Of a stretch of DNA of 64,000 nucleotides, positions 1 to 10,135 are shown in pieces. The DNA is from Nymphaea colorata. Its lineage: Eukaryota; Streptophyta; Magnoliopsida; Nymphaeales; Nymphaeaceae. Numbering within the stretch: the stretch's first letter is position 1; every line of letters begins with the position of its first letter. Made by a program: the position numbers and the translations under genes. Location of the stretch: the NCBI RefSeq assembly GCF_008831285.2, contig NC_045138.2:42649115-42713114 (forward strand), written 5' to 3'. The notes beneath the pieces are model-generated. The model ran no database searches. It was not told where the DNA came from and was given only the letters and a program-made list of their open reading frames with translations.

Positions 1-282
1 GTGTTGGTCATACAAGCTCGATATTGAGTTCCAAGAGTGAGGTGTTTGATGATAAACTCGTGTTTTAGGCTCTAAGATGAGCATATTTGATAATGCAAGC
101 AGGGTAGTGATGATAGATGTGGAAGAACACTTGTGCATTAAATTGATTGAGCATAATGGTTGTGTATTTACTTTAAGCAAATGTTTGCTCATGGCTTGAG
201 TTATCATTATGATGTGGGCAACAGCCTAGGGCTGGTTTTATATTTTTGGGTTGATGGAATGAGGGGAAGGTTCGAAAGCGAC

Positions 283-375
283 ACAATATATCAGAAAGAT
301 GATGCAAGAACTAGTAATGGTCAGGAAAGACCACTAGTGGGACTGCAATTTTTTGTAACCAACATATGAGACTAA
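283..375 (+). repeat. gag-like fragment upstream of LTR remnant
   Basis: The stretch around 300-335 (GATGCAAGAACTAGTAATGG and following) closely matches 900-928 of the gag remnant downstream. The short run TTTTTTGTAACCAACAT resembles about 1068-1085. A piece of gag therefore lies directly 5' of the partial LTR, which is not normal element order and points to a rearrangement or partial tandem duplication. No usable reading frame remains. Confidence 0.4.
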
Positions 376-389
376 AACTAGTGGTCTTA

Positions 390-660
390 AGTTGTTTGAG
401 ACTAAAACTTGAGAGCTGTGACTCACTGACATATATATAAAGTAATGTTTTTTTATTAATCGGTGTTTTTCATTAGCAACATTAACTACTAGGACAGATC
501 GTGCCATGCACTAATCATGCAGCAAGTTATCTATACACAATAGACAAATCAGGCCTATGGCAACCATGTAGGTGTGTGATTGTTTCGCTTTCACTACAAA
601 AAAAAACTCTATATCTATTTTCTTTTCGTGTTTAGTTGTGTATGACATTGGAGCATTACA
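390..660 (+). repeat. 5' LTR remnant (3' portion only)
   Basis: Aligns with 3413-3684, sharing AAGTTGTTTGAG, TATAAAGTAATGTTTTTT, a CACTACAAAAAAAAA run and TTTAGTTGTGTATGACATT. It ends GGAGCATTACA where the 3' LTR ends AGTGTTACA. The first ~1.28 kb of this LTR is missing or lies outside the window. Confidence 0.8.
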
Positions 661-665
661 TTTAA

Positions 666-681
666 TGGTATTAGAGCAACC
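666..681 (+). other. primer-binding site, initiator-Met tRNA type
   Basis: TGGTATTAGAGCAACC starts 5 bp after the LTR end. It differs by one base in the first twelve from the TGGTATCAGAGC commonly seen in plant LTR elements, which pairs with the 3' end of initiator Met-tRNA. The position directly after the LTR supports the call. Confidence 0.8.
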
Positions 682-899
682 CCATTCTTTTCTTAGATTA
701 GCCTCTGATCATAGCATCATCCAGAAGGTGAGTACTAGGTAAAAGTTATTGTTAAGATATTGAGACATCCATTATGATTTACTTTAAATAAAACAATGAA
801 AGGTTATCTAATTAAGAAATAAAAAATTATGCATTGTAGAGAGTAAATCCTTAATTCACGTAATAATATCTCAATATATTAGATGGAGGTCTCGACAGG

Positions 900-1925
900 A
901 TGCTGCAAGAACTAGTAGTGGTCAGGAAAGAGGCAAGGGTCATCAGCCAAGAGGCCAGGTGGATCTCATGGAAATTCTATGAACAATTTTTGGCAGACCT
1001 TGGCCCAGGCAAGTACTCAGTCAGCAGATTTGGCTTCACCATAAAAACCAACTGTGTTACTATAGTAGTTTCTAGCAACCAACATAATAAATTCATAAAC
1101 TTGAATCTACCGAAATTTACAGGAGGTATATACACAATGGATGCCAGAGAGTGGCTAGATGAAATCAAAGAGGCATTTGAACTGGTGGATGTACCAACTA
1201 ACCTCAAACTGAAATTTGGCGCCTACATGCTTAGTGGAGATGCCTAAAACTGGTGGAAAACTATTAAACAGATAAAGTTTGACAGTTAGGTAGTAACTTG
1301 GGAGCAATTCAGGCAGAATTTCACAGAAACATATATTGCTGATCATGTCAAGAAAAGGCGGATGCAAAAATTTCTTGAGTTAGCTTAGTATGGCAGAACT
1401 CTTGAAGAGAATATCTGTGAGTTCCATCATCTGGAAAAGTATTGTCTAAATACATACATTACTGAAAAGGTCAGGGTAAATAAATTTATAGAGGACTGAA
1501 TGATAATTTGAGGTTGAGAATGGTGGGAGCAAGTCCTATTGACCTAACACATGCAATTGAGAAAGTGACTCAGATACAAGAGACTTTCAGTCAAATTCAA
1601 GGTCAAGGAAAAAGAAAGTTTTATGGGTCTAAATCATCACCTCGATCCCCAACTACGAAACCTTTTGTGCCCAAATATGAGCCTTTTCCACCAACTCCAA
1701 TTAGTAAACCTTTTTCTCCAAACATGCCTAATACAAAAGGCCATCATCCTTGCCACCGACTACACTCTGGAAGACTATGCCCTTACAAGGGCATGTTTAG
1801 ATTGTGCTGAACAAGGACATTTTATTAGAGAATGTCCGAAGAAACAAGGATTTCCTCCACAAGGACCACAATCTGTAAATAGATTTCCAACCAAGAAAGT
1901 ACCAGATGGGTGTATGCACCAATGA
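900..1925 (+). pseudogene. gag: Ty3/gypsy gag remnant with CCHC zinc knuckle
   Basis: A structural capsid-nucleocapsid polyprotein remnant. The first part (about 1095-1300) carries the retrotransposon gag core: residues such as LPKFTGG, REWLDEIKEAFE and YMLSGDA, then NWWK after a stop at 1244. Further gag similarity continues through 1300-1560 (WEQFRQNF, ENICEFHHLEKYC). A proline/serine-rich linker follows at about 1620-1740. A shifted frame then gives the zinc knuckle CLDCAEQGHFIREC (about 1799-1840), spacing C-x2-C-x4-H-x4-C, expected to bind the element's RNA. At least three stops and one frameshift break it. Without pol, it is a fossil. Assignment to gypsy rests on the gag core type and the LTR context. 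Confidence 0.8.
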
Positions 1926-2112
1926 TTGAGAGCCATTCAAATCCAAATTTTTTTGAAGGAACAAGTATTGAGAACAAACAGGATACAGTAGTAAAGGTGA
2001 AATGGCAGCAACACAGACCTATTGACAGTACTGGGGAGTTGAAAGCCGATATGCAAAACACTATCCCCAATTGTTTTTCATAGAGATAAGAAATTTTGGG
2101 GATGAAATTTTC

Positions 2113-2128
2113 TTAAGGGGGTAAGAAT
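2113..2128 (+). other. polypurine tract
   Basis: The run AAGGGGGTAAGAA lies immediately 5' of the LTR start TGTAACATC. It is the expected plus-strand primer for reverse transcription. The preceding TTTTGGGGATGAAATTTTCT is a common sequence before the polypurine tract in plant gypsy elements. Confidence 0.75.
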
Positions 2129-3684
2129 TGTAACATCAAGCTTTCTTGCCATCATAAACAGTTTATGAATTACAGTTTTAGCCCTAGAAGTTCTAGAACC
2201 TATTGTGTTTCTGTGTGTATATTGATATCAGAATTTGAAAATAATAATGCATATAAAAAATATATGACCTAATCTTGCCCATGTTTTGAACCAAAGAGAA
2301 AATGGCTGTCCGATGGTTACAAAAATTTGCAGCCAAACTAGTGGTCTCTAGGTCTAAGGTCCCAATCCTTTCATTTCTCCTCTTTGAAAAATTGATTTTT
2401 TTTAATAACAGCTTCACTATACTCCAGCCAAATATCTCTTTGAGGTTAGCTGAGACAACTTAAGCCAAGTTTGAGCTTCTTGGAGCTCAATTTGAGCTTG
2501 TCCACTCAAGCTAGGCTCAAGTTCAAGGGGAGCTTGAGCTCCACTTTTGACACTTGAGCCAATTTCTGAACTAGGCTCGTGTACATTCCTATAGGCAACA
2601 ACCCATCATGACAATGCATTTCATTAGATTCATGAAAATGTACAAAACATAACAAAGAAAACAAAGGAGAGCTCTTGGAAAAGAGTGCTAATTTTAGTGG
2701 ATGGGTGATATACAGTATGGCATAAGAAGGGAGGGTGTGGAAATTGCCTTCCTTCTATTGACATGCAACCTCAGAGGCCTCGACAACCACTCTATAATAT
2801 ATTTTGAGGAATTTTTTTCAATTAATTGGATTTAAATGATTAGTTTCAATTCTAGTTTAGCTTAATTTCTAATCCTCTAGCTTAAGAGCTCTAATCTATC
2901 ATTAGTTGGGCGTTTAAGCTTGTAAACTGTCATAAGATAAACTTAATCATGATTAGCATAATTTAATCTTGAATAGCTAATTACTAATCTATTGGTCATG
3001 GCCAAGTTTGCCACTAACTAAAGACCATAATACCCCGATCTTACTGGGTCTTTGGTTATGACTCACTACTGAAACCAAACTTAGTGAACCATTTGAATTA
3101 CAACTCACTAGTGCTGGAGTGAGCTTGCTTTCAGTAATGATACTCACTTATTATTATTTTAACAATCAATAGAAAACATAAATTTTACATTCAAGTGATA
3201 TATTAGAAATCTTGCTATGATTTTCATTGTACTCAGTGGTTGTCTTGATACTATAAGTATCTGTGTTCATTAGGTTCTCAATTGTGACAAATGATGCTCA
3301 TTGACCGTGCGGCTGAAGGGATGGGGGATTGCTAGGAAGAAATGCGATAATGTCATATACATTTTCCCTACGTACTTTTGTATGTACATTCTTGTACACC
3401 TTTTGAAGTTGTTTGAGGCCAAAACTTGAGAGCCACGGCTCTCCAACATATGTATAAAGTAATGTTTTTTATTTATAGGTGCTTTTCATTAATAACATTA
3501 ATTGCTAGGATAGATCATGTCATGTCGTAATTACGCAGGCAAGTTATCTATATGTAATAGACAAATTAGGCCTGCACCAACTATGTAGGCGTGTGCTTGT
3601 TTTGCTCCCACTACAAAAAAAAAAAAAAAACTCTGTATCTAGTTACTTTTTGTGTTTAGTTGTGTATGACATTAGAGTGTTACA
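2129..3684 (+). repeat. 3' LTR of the pol-less gypsy element
   Basis: Begins TGTAACA and ends TGTTACA, a 7-bp inverted terminal pair, and is about 1556 bp long. The start lies directly after the polypurine tract. The right 270 bp match the 5' LTR remnant. The segment 2335-2795 recurs inverted at 4148-4605 outside the LTR, so it may be a separate insertion inside this LTR. Confidence 0.75.
2335..2795. repeat. left arm of ~460-bp inverted repeat
   Basis: Reads as the reverse complement of 4148-4605. Shared blocks include the CTCAAGCT/AGCTTGAG-rich stretch (about 2460-2560), CCCATCATGACAATGC, and GATATACAGTATGGCATAAG. The two arms are ~1.35 kb apart and could form a large imperfect hairpin. Confidence 0.8.
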
Positions 3685-4008
3685 TGTAGTTAGTGAGAAA
3701 TAGACAAAGAAAAGAGCATCTTGTGTCACCATGGCCAACACAACTATCAGCGTAGTGAGTGAGAGAAAGAGAGAGTGGCAAAAGAAGGTTCATACTTACG
3801 AGAAGATGAGAGCTTAGATGGAAAGAAGTTGGAGGTGAGTGGGAGAGACTGTGAATAGGTTTCATCAGGAGGGAAAAGGAGAGATTGTGTGAGAGTAAGC
3901 AATGTTTCAACAAGAGGGAAAGGAAGAGAACAGCAAGGGAAGTGAGAGTTTCATTGAAAGGGGTGCTTCTTGCTGAGGGTGAGCATTTCGTGGCAAACCA
4001 TGGAACAC

Positions 4009-4046
4009 CACAAAATGGGGTTGGGTTTTTATACCCCCCTTTTGTG
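4009..4046 (-). promoter_or_regulatory. TATA box in a GC-rich hairpin loop
   Basis: On the minus strand GGGGGGTATAAAAACCC gives a good plant TATA box. The flanks CACAAAATGGGG (4009-4020) and CCCCCTTTTGTG (4035-4046) pair at 11 of 12 positions and place the TATA box in the loop. The downstream minus-strand leader (3690-4008) is pyrimidine-rich, like an LTR or gene 5' leader. This is a prediction only. It may be a promoter of another decayed LTR. Confidence 0.35.
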
Positions 4047-4147
4047 TCAGCAAAGTGGAAAATGGAACATGTTGTTCCATTCCGCAAAATTCTAGCCCAT
4101 TCAAATGACCACTAAGGGCCCACACCCCATAATGGGTCCATGTCCAT

Positions 4148-4605
4148 GGGAGTGGCTATTGAGGCCTCTAAGGGTGCGTGTCGATAGAAGGAAGGCAACA
4201 TCCACACCCTCCCTTCTTATGCCATACTGTATATCACCATGTACATCCACTCTTTTCCAATTTCTCTCTTTTGTTTTCTTTATGTTTTGTATATTTTCGT
4301 GAATCTAATGAAACGCATTGTCATGATGGGTTGCCTATAGGGATGTACACAAGCCTAGCTTGGAACTCCGGTCAAGTGTCAAAAGTGGTTGCTCAAGCTC
4401 TGCTTGAGCTTGAGCTCAAACTGACTTCGAGTGGACGAGCTCAACTTGAGCTCCAGGAAGCTCAAACTTGGCTCGAGTTGTCTCAGCTAAACTCAAAGAT
4501 AGATTTGGCTGGAGTATTATGAAGCTGTTATATAAAAAAAATCAATTTTTTTAAAGAGGAGAAATGATAGGATTTGGACCTCAGGCCTAGAGGTTGCTAA
4601 CCAGG
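4148..4605. repeat. right arm of ~460-bp inverted repeat
   Basis: Inverted match to 2335-2795, with TTATGCCATACTGTATATC, CATTGTCATGATGGGTTG and clusters of GAGCTTGAGCTC-like sequence. It lies outside the gypsy 3' LTR. Similarity stops at about 4605, where the left arm reaches AAACTAGTGGTC. The repeat family is unknown to me. Confidence 0.8.
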
Positions 4606-6757
4606 GCAGAAAACTAATGAAGCTGCTTTTTTGTTGTAATAGTAATGTGAATCATTGTTATATATTCTCTTTGCGAGATTTACTCAAGTGTAAATGGGTG
4701 GAGCTTGCCTATCTCGAACTTGGCTCGTTTACTTAACAGAATTTATTTTTTAACTTGAACTTGACTCATTTATTAAACAAGTTTAATCATATGAGTTCAT
4801 GTCAAGCCGGAGTTGACTGGACTCATTGAACATCCTTAGTTGCCTAGTGGTTTTCACGATTGCTTAATCATGTTGAAATATTTGGAAGGACACTTTGCAT
4901 CATTCTGCCTTATATATCTTGTACACGTCTGTCTTTCTCGCTTGCAACTGACTTGTTATTGACATCAGAAGATGGTCACACAAATATGTGACGTAAGTTC
5001 TGTCACAATATTTTAATTTTTAATGGTTTGAAGCAGTACTTGAGGAGAATATAAGGAGTTTTAGATATGACTTAACTTGCAACATTGTCTTGTATTATTA
5101 TAGAACTTTTAAATGTTATGGTAATTGGCAAATGTATTTTATTTGCTAGTTCAGTCTAGCTGGTTGTTTGTCGAAAATATTAATATTGATTCTCTTAATA
5201 GTGTCCAGCTTGAAATGTCCATGCCACAAGACAGTTTAAAGCATGCCTGAATGAGTTGATAAGATGTCTCACCACATAGGGTTGTATTTCAAGTGATATA
5301 ACTTTATGAATGAAATTTGGTGATTTTTTCTTTGAAAACCGTGCTTCACTTACCCAAATCACTTCAAAAGGACATCCTTCTTTGTTTATGGGATATCTTG
5401 TCTGGTACAAGCCATCTAGAGAAAATTATCTCTTTCACTTGCGTCTCATGTCCTACAGATGCATTCCCATAAAATGGCATTGTAGTTTGTTCCATAAAAA
5501 ATAATGCAGGACATCGAAATATATTTGGCAATCAGGATAAACGCGTAGTCTTTATATCGAATGTCAACCATGCAAATGCAAGCATCATGTTAGTAACCCG
5601 GAAATATATTCTCATACTAGTTTACTTGGGGATGTGAATTATAATTAATTTTGATAAATGTTTAGATTGTATATTTTTGAAGCATTATATATTCAAATAA
5701 ACCACATGGTGGATTCTATGTTCATGACTGCAGCAACATCGGATCTAGAATTTTAAAAAGTGATTAAAGAGATCACCTGTTAATTCAAGTCTAGCTATAC
5801 TTTTTTGCTCGATCATTTTACGAGATACATATTCATGTGCTTGTGTATTGTGTCCCAACACATCAAAAACTTCCTACTTCAACCTTCTTCTAAATCTGCC
5901 TATGAATCCCAGAGGTCCAAACTCAGCCACAACTAATATCATCTTATTTTAAAGCAAAATATTCCAATAGGATTATGTTAGAACATATTGAGCTGGCAAT
6001 GCCATTAATATCTGCTCCAAGGCTAGCTTTCCCTTTTGCATGATACAAGATATATAATATTCATGTTCGAAATGTGAAAGCCGAAAGATAATCTCAGTGC
6101 TTAATATACAGTATCTATGGACTACAATAATTCTTTAGTGGGTATCATAATATTGCATGATTATATATGAGGTGCCTTGTCCCCATGATAGCATACACAA
6201 GTTTGCATGTTTCACTGTTACCAAAGTATTGGCTGGTATTTTTCATAGCAGCCCCTTGAATTTTTATATCTTGACTTTTGTTCTTTTCTGTTTTATTAAA
6301 TGAATCTTGTTTATTTTTAATCTATTTTTTTTAAATATTTAATTATCCAATTTTCATTAGTGTCTGTTTTATAAAATAAGGGTACCGATCTTTGATTCCA
6401 AGCAACGTAGTAAAAAAAATCGTCATCACATTTATATAAATCTAATGGATGTTATTAAGAATAGATGCACCTGAAGCGCCCCTACTTCACACCCACATGG
6501 TCAGCACATCAGTTGCATATATTCTTTTCTAAGACTACCAGAAAATGTAAGTACATATATGAATCTACGTACTTATTTTGATATACTTGGTAACCATTTG
6601 TGTATTAGTTAAGAAGCATGTTGTCATGTCAAATTTCTTTGTCGCAAAGAGTGGCCCAACATTTGGACCATTCAGAAATCGTAGGTCAACTTTTGAGAGA
6701 CTTTGCGGTTAATTTTCAAGTAGTTGTTCCCAGATAATTACTTTCATAAAATCGTAA
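4606..6757. other. no recognisable gene
   Basis: AT-rich sequence with only short open frames and none that I can place in a family. The frame around 5195-5504 has no recognisable motif. It is probably old transposon or intergenic DNA. Confidence 0.5.
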
Positions 6758-6760
6758 GTA

Positions 6761-7393
6761 CACTACAAAAAACCTAGGTATTACTGATGGCCAGAACATG
6801 TCGGTGAAACATGGCAATGCGTCGGTTTAGGGATCCATCACCAATGCACACAACTTAGGTAAACGTTGACTATTACTGATGTCCAAGCACGTTGGTAATA
6901 GTCTGCTTTTCTCATCTCAGCAAACGTCATTAAAACCTTATACCCCAACACTTATCCTAGATGTTGGTAAATTTTTAACTGACGTCTGTAGCTGAACATC
7001 GGTAATTTTCATTGGAAAAAAGTTTCATCGACTTGAGAATGGTCACGCGCCGGTAAAACTAGTTTCTTTCAGTACTTCTACCAATGTCCATAGCTAAATG
7101 TTGGTAATTTTCACCAACAAAAAATTTCATTGATGCGAGAATGGTCACACATTAGTAAAACTAGCTTTGTTTTAGTACTTTTACTGACATCCAGAAAAGG
7201 ATGTCGATAAAAATTATTTTTTAGCAATGTCTGAGTTGCAGACGTTGGTAAAGGCAAACTTCAATGACATGATGTAGTCACATGTTAGTGAAGGCAGGCT
7301 TTCACCCATGTCTGCCTCTAGACATCAGTAAAAGTTGTCTTTTCATCGCTGAGAGATTTTCCACACATCGGTGAGTCCATCTTTTTTGTAGTG
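6761..7393. mobile_element. CACTA (EnSpm-type) non-autonomous element, 633 bp
   Basis: The ends are a perfect 12-bp inverted pair, CACTACAAAAAA (6761-6772) and TTTTTTGTAGTG (7382-7393). They are flanked by the 3-bp target duplication GTA (6758-6760 and 7394-7396). CACTA ends and 3-bp duplications are defining traits of the CMC/EnSpm superfamily. The interior has no coding capacity. It is full of short, often inverted GACGTC/GGTAA-like motifs, for example TTACTGATG..CC and GTTGGTAAT, as expected of transposase-binding subterminal repeats. A ~102-bp unit is tandemly duplicated (GGTAATTTTC at 7001 and 7103). Confidence 0.9.
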
Positions 7394-7396
7394 GTA

Positions 7397-8309
7397 ATAA
7401 AAGGTAGCTTCGGAAAACCACGAACCTATCCTTCTATGAAGGATGCCATTTTACTTGCCTACTGTAGTCTTTCTCCCATGTGCTTTAAGTTATTTATATT
7501 TGTGAGGAATTTATCGAAGAAAAACAAAGGTAATTTAGACTTAGTTATGTGAATTATTATTCATTTAGTGGGGAGAAGTTATGCTTTGTGATTTAGTGCA
7601 TGATTTGACACAGAGTTTATAAAAGAAATAAGAAGCCATTGTGTCAATGATGGGTCATTAATTTAATAAGGAAACTCATATTTGAGGGTGAGGACTTAAA
7701 AAAAGCCCAAATATCATGTTTTGTAAAGGAAGTGTTCAGAAAGGCTTCTCACCACTATATATACCAATAGAGACACTACAACAAAATGCCTTGTTCTTGA
7801 AAATGGATAGCCGTTGAGAGAGCAGAGGGGAGACTACCAACGACAAAATACATTGTCTGAGAGAGTATGTGGAAATGGAAGTTGCCACTTTTGAAGATCG
7901 ATTGAGAGAATGGTTGCTGTTGATGGCACTTGTGGTCGGCAAAAATCATCACAATAGAGCAGTTGAAATGGGTGCTCCTACTGGGCACTATTGTTGCCAA
8001 TAGTCATAAGGATAATGTTGGCCACCAAAAATTCAAAAAAAAGGCCAAAACCATCAATCGTAGATTGGGATGTACTTTCTCCAATGGTTTTTGGTACCAA
8101 ATGCAACTTTCTCACTGGATCAAAGTGGTAGGTCTGTGCTTTTCTTTTTCAATGATGAATCTTCCATATTACTTCTGCAGCTTCAGTGCTTGTACCTTCA
8201 AAACCCCCAAAATGAGCTGCATAACCCAGTTTGATTCTTCCCCAATTTTCTAGCGGCAAAACTTCCCCAATTCATAGCATCCCCAAATCTGCTACAATAA
8301 CCTAAGCAA
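7397..8309. other. no recognisable gene; possible CACTA end at 7774
   Basis: No frame resembles a known family. CACTACAACAAAATG at 7774-7788 looks like the left end of a CACTA element, but I found no matching TTTTGTTGTAGTG before the copia LTR. It is either a truncated element or chance. Confidence 0.35.
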
Positions 8310-8562
8310 TGTCAAAAATGAAAGGTGAGAAATCTAGGAAGGGGAAAGGATGAATTATATTCCTTGTATATGAAATTACACATATTTATAGCATATATGC
8401 ACAATGAGATCCATGAATCAAGGATTCTGGCATTCAAAGGATATGGCTGTTACACCGGTCATTACGGAAAAGTAAATAGTTAAGTATGCAATATCCTTGA
8501 TTTTCTATATGGGAACTACTACCTATCTTATCATGAAACATTAATTTCTAAAAAATCTGATA
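8310..8562 (-). repeat. probable copia 3' LTR
   Basis: On the minus strand a purine run (AAATGGGAG) after the RNase H end precedes TATCAGATTTTTTAG, a plausible LTR start with TG mutated to TA. A TATA box (GCTATAAATATG, about 8385) lies inside. The proposed end is ...TTTTTGACA at 8310. The second LTR is absent, so the borders are tentative. Confidence 0.45.
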
Positions 8563-8639
8563 CTCCCATTTATGTTGGTGTGCGGAGGTTAGTAGCATGC
8601 CTTAAGTTGGTGTGCATAGGTTAGTAGCACCTGACTTGC

Positions 8640-10046
8640 CAATGAAGTTTTGGCAAGTTTCTCACCTAAGTAGTTTTGTAAAAATATATGCTAATTGAAG
8701 ATGAGTAGACATATGATGTGGATGAATGATGCTCCTCTAGATCTTTTCTCTCACAAAGTGACAATCATGCTTTATATGCTTGGTGCACTCATGAAATATG
8801 GGATTCACCGATATATATAAGGTAGCTTGATTGTCGTAACAAAGATGAATTGTCTTAGTGTGGTATAATCCCAAGTCCATTAACAATACTCCAAGCCACA
8901 TTATTTCACTTGCCATGGTCGCCATTGCTCTATATTTTGCTTCAGCAGGTGAACATGCGACCATTGATTGTTTCTTCAACCTCCATGAAATGAGACTCTT
9001 CCCAAGGTACACAATGTAACCATTGATGGACCGTCTATTCGTTGGGCAAACAGCCTAATCTGAATCACAATATATGCTTTGAGTTGTGGATCAGTCGATG
9101 TTGGTAAAATAATTCCTTTGCTCGGTGAAGATTTGAAGAAGATTAACACATAAAGAACAACCTCATAATGTGTAAGCCTTGGCGTTTGCATAAACTGACT
9201 AATTATCTGCACTAAAAACATAATATCTAAACAAGGCACAGTTAGATAATCAAATGTCCAACCAAACGGTGATATTTTGATGAATCTTCTAGAAGTTTGC
9301 CATCTTTTGTTGAGAGTTTTAGCTTTTGATCCATAGGAAAATCAACAAGCATGGCTCCAATAACCTTGCATCTGCCAATATGTCAAGGCTATACTTTTTC
9401 TGACTAAGAAATATACTAGTTATCACACAAGCAACTTCTATTTCCAAAAAAATATTTGAGCATTCCCAAATCTTTGATGTGAAAACAAGTGTACAAAAAT
9501 TGTTTCACGTTAACTATGCCTTCATTGTCATTCCCTACAATGATAAGGTCATTGGCATACACTAATATGACAATAAATTTTTCATCAGTGCGTTGAGTAA
9601 ACAATGTATAATCAACAACTGATAGAACAAAATTTTGCATCTTTTAGGGCTGATGTAATTTTTTTGAAAAAGTTTTGAGATGACTATTAAAGCCCATATA
9701 GAGATTTGTGAAGTTGACAAATCTGGTTGCTTGGATACTCCCCTTGAAGCAAAAAACCAGATGGTAAGGTCATGTATACCTCCTTGTTAAGATCTTCGAT
9801 CTTCATGATTGAAAGCATTGCTGACATCCATTTGATATAAAGACCATCCTTGAATGGAAGCAAGGGCGAGCAATATTTGCATGGTCGTCATTTTGTTGAC
9901 TGGAGCAAAGATCTCGTGATAATCAAGTCCTTTAATTTAGGTATATCCCTTAGCATCAAAACATGATTTGTATCACTCAATGGTTCCATCAGGTCTACAC
10001 TTAATTTTGTACACCCAACAACATTCAATGGGGTGTTTATTGGGAT
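8640..10046 (-). pseudogene. pol: copia RT (C-terminal part) and RNase H remnant
   Basis: Encodes fragments of reverse transcriptase and RNase H. RT motifs on the minus strand include KCRPDGTIE (about 9973-10000), a polymerase box reading YANDLI (about 9549-9560) in place of YVDDL, and FHIKDLGMLKYFFG. RNase H follows with SWRLKKQSMVACSPAEAKYRAM, LCYDNQATLYISVNP and HECTKHIKHDCHFVRE. The AYIFTKLL tail is near 8690. Stops and frameshifts separate the blocks. The first catalytic Asp of YVDD is replaced by Asn, so it would be inactive even if translated. RT is broken at 10046 by the hAT insertion. Confidence 0.85.
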
Positions 10047-10059
10047 TAAGCCTGGGCAC

Positions 10060-10135
10060 CGGGCCAGGCCGCCGCCAGGTACCCAGCCGACCACGGGCCC
10101 CGGCCCGGGCCAGTGAGAAAATGATTTTCGGGCTC
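10060..10135. repeat. left subterminal GGGCC-rich cluster of hAT
   Basis: Dense overlapping CCGGGC/GGGCC motifs beside the left TIR mirror a second cluster at 15827-15885 (GGGCCCGGCCCGGCC, ACGGGCCGGGC). Clustered GC-rich subterminal motifs are known transposase-binding sites in hAT elements. Their role here is inferred. Confidence 0.6.

Larger units (their letters stand above)
390..3684 (+). mobile_element. Ty3/gypsy deletion derivative without pol
   Basis: The order is 5' LTR remnant (390-660), Met-type primer-binding site (666-681), gag remnant (about 900-1925), polypurine tract (2113-2128) and 3' LTR (2129-3684). The 270 bp before the primer-binding site align with the last 270 bp of the 3' LTR, which identifies both as LTR ends. 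Protease, RT, RNase H and integrase are missing: only about 180 bp separate the gag zinc knuckle from the polypurine tract. It could have moved only with enzymes supplied by another copy. The 5' LTR is cut at its left side, and gag-like sequence lies beyond the cut. Confidence 0.8.

Noticed and set aside
592-607. CACTACAAAAAAAAA as a CACTA element end (also at 3610)
   Set aside because: It occurs at the same place in both LTR copies with no partner end or target duplication, so it is LTR sequence.
7774-7788. CACTACAACAAAATG as the end of a second CACTA element
   Set aside because: No matching inverted end or duplication found to the right. Kept only as a note.
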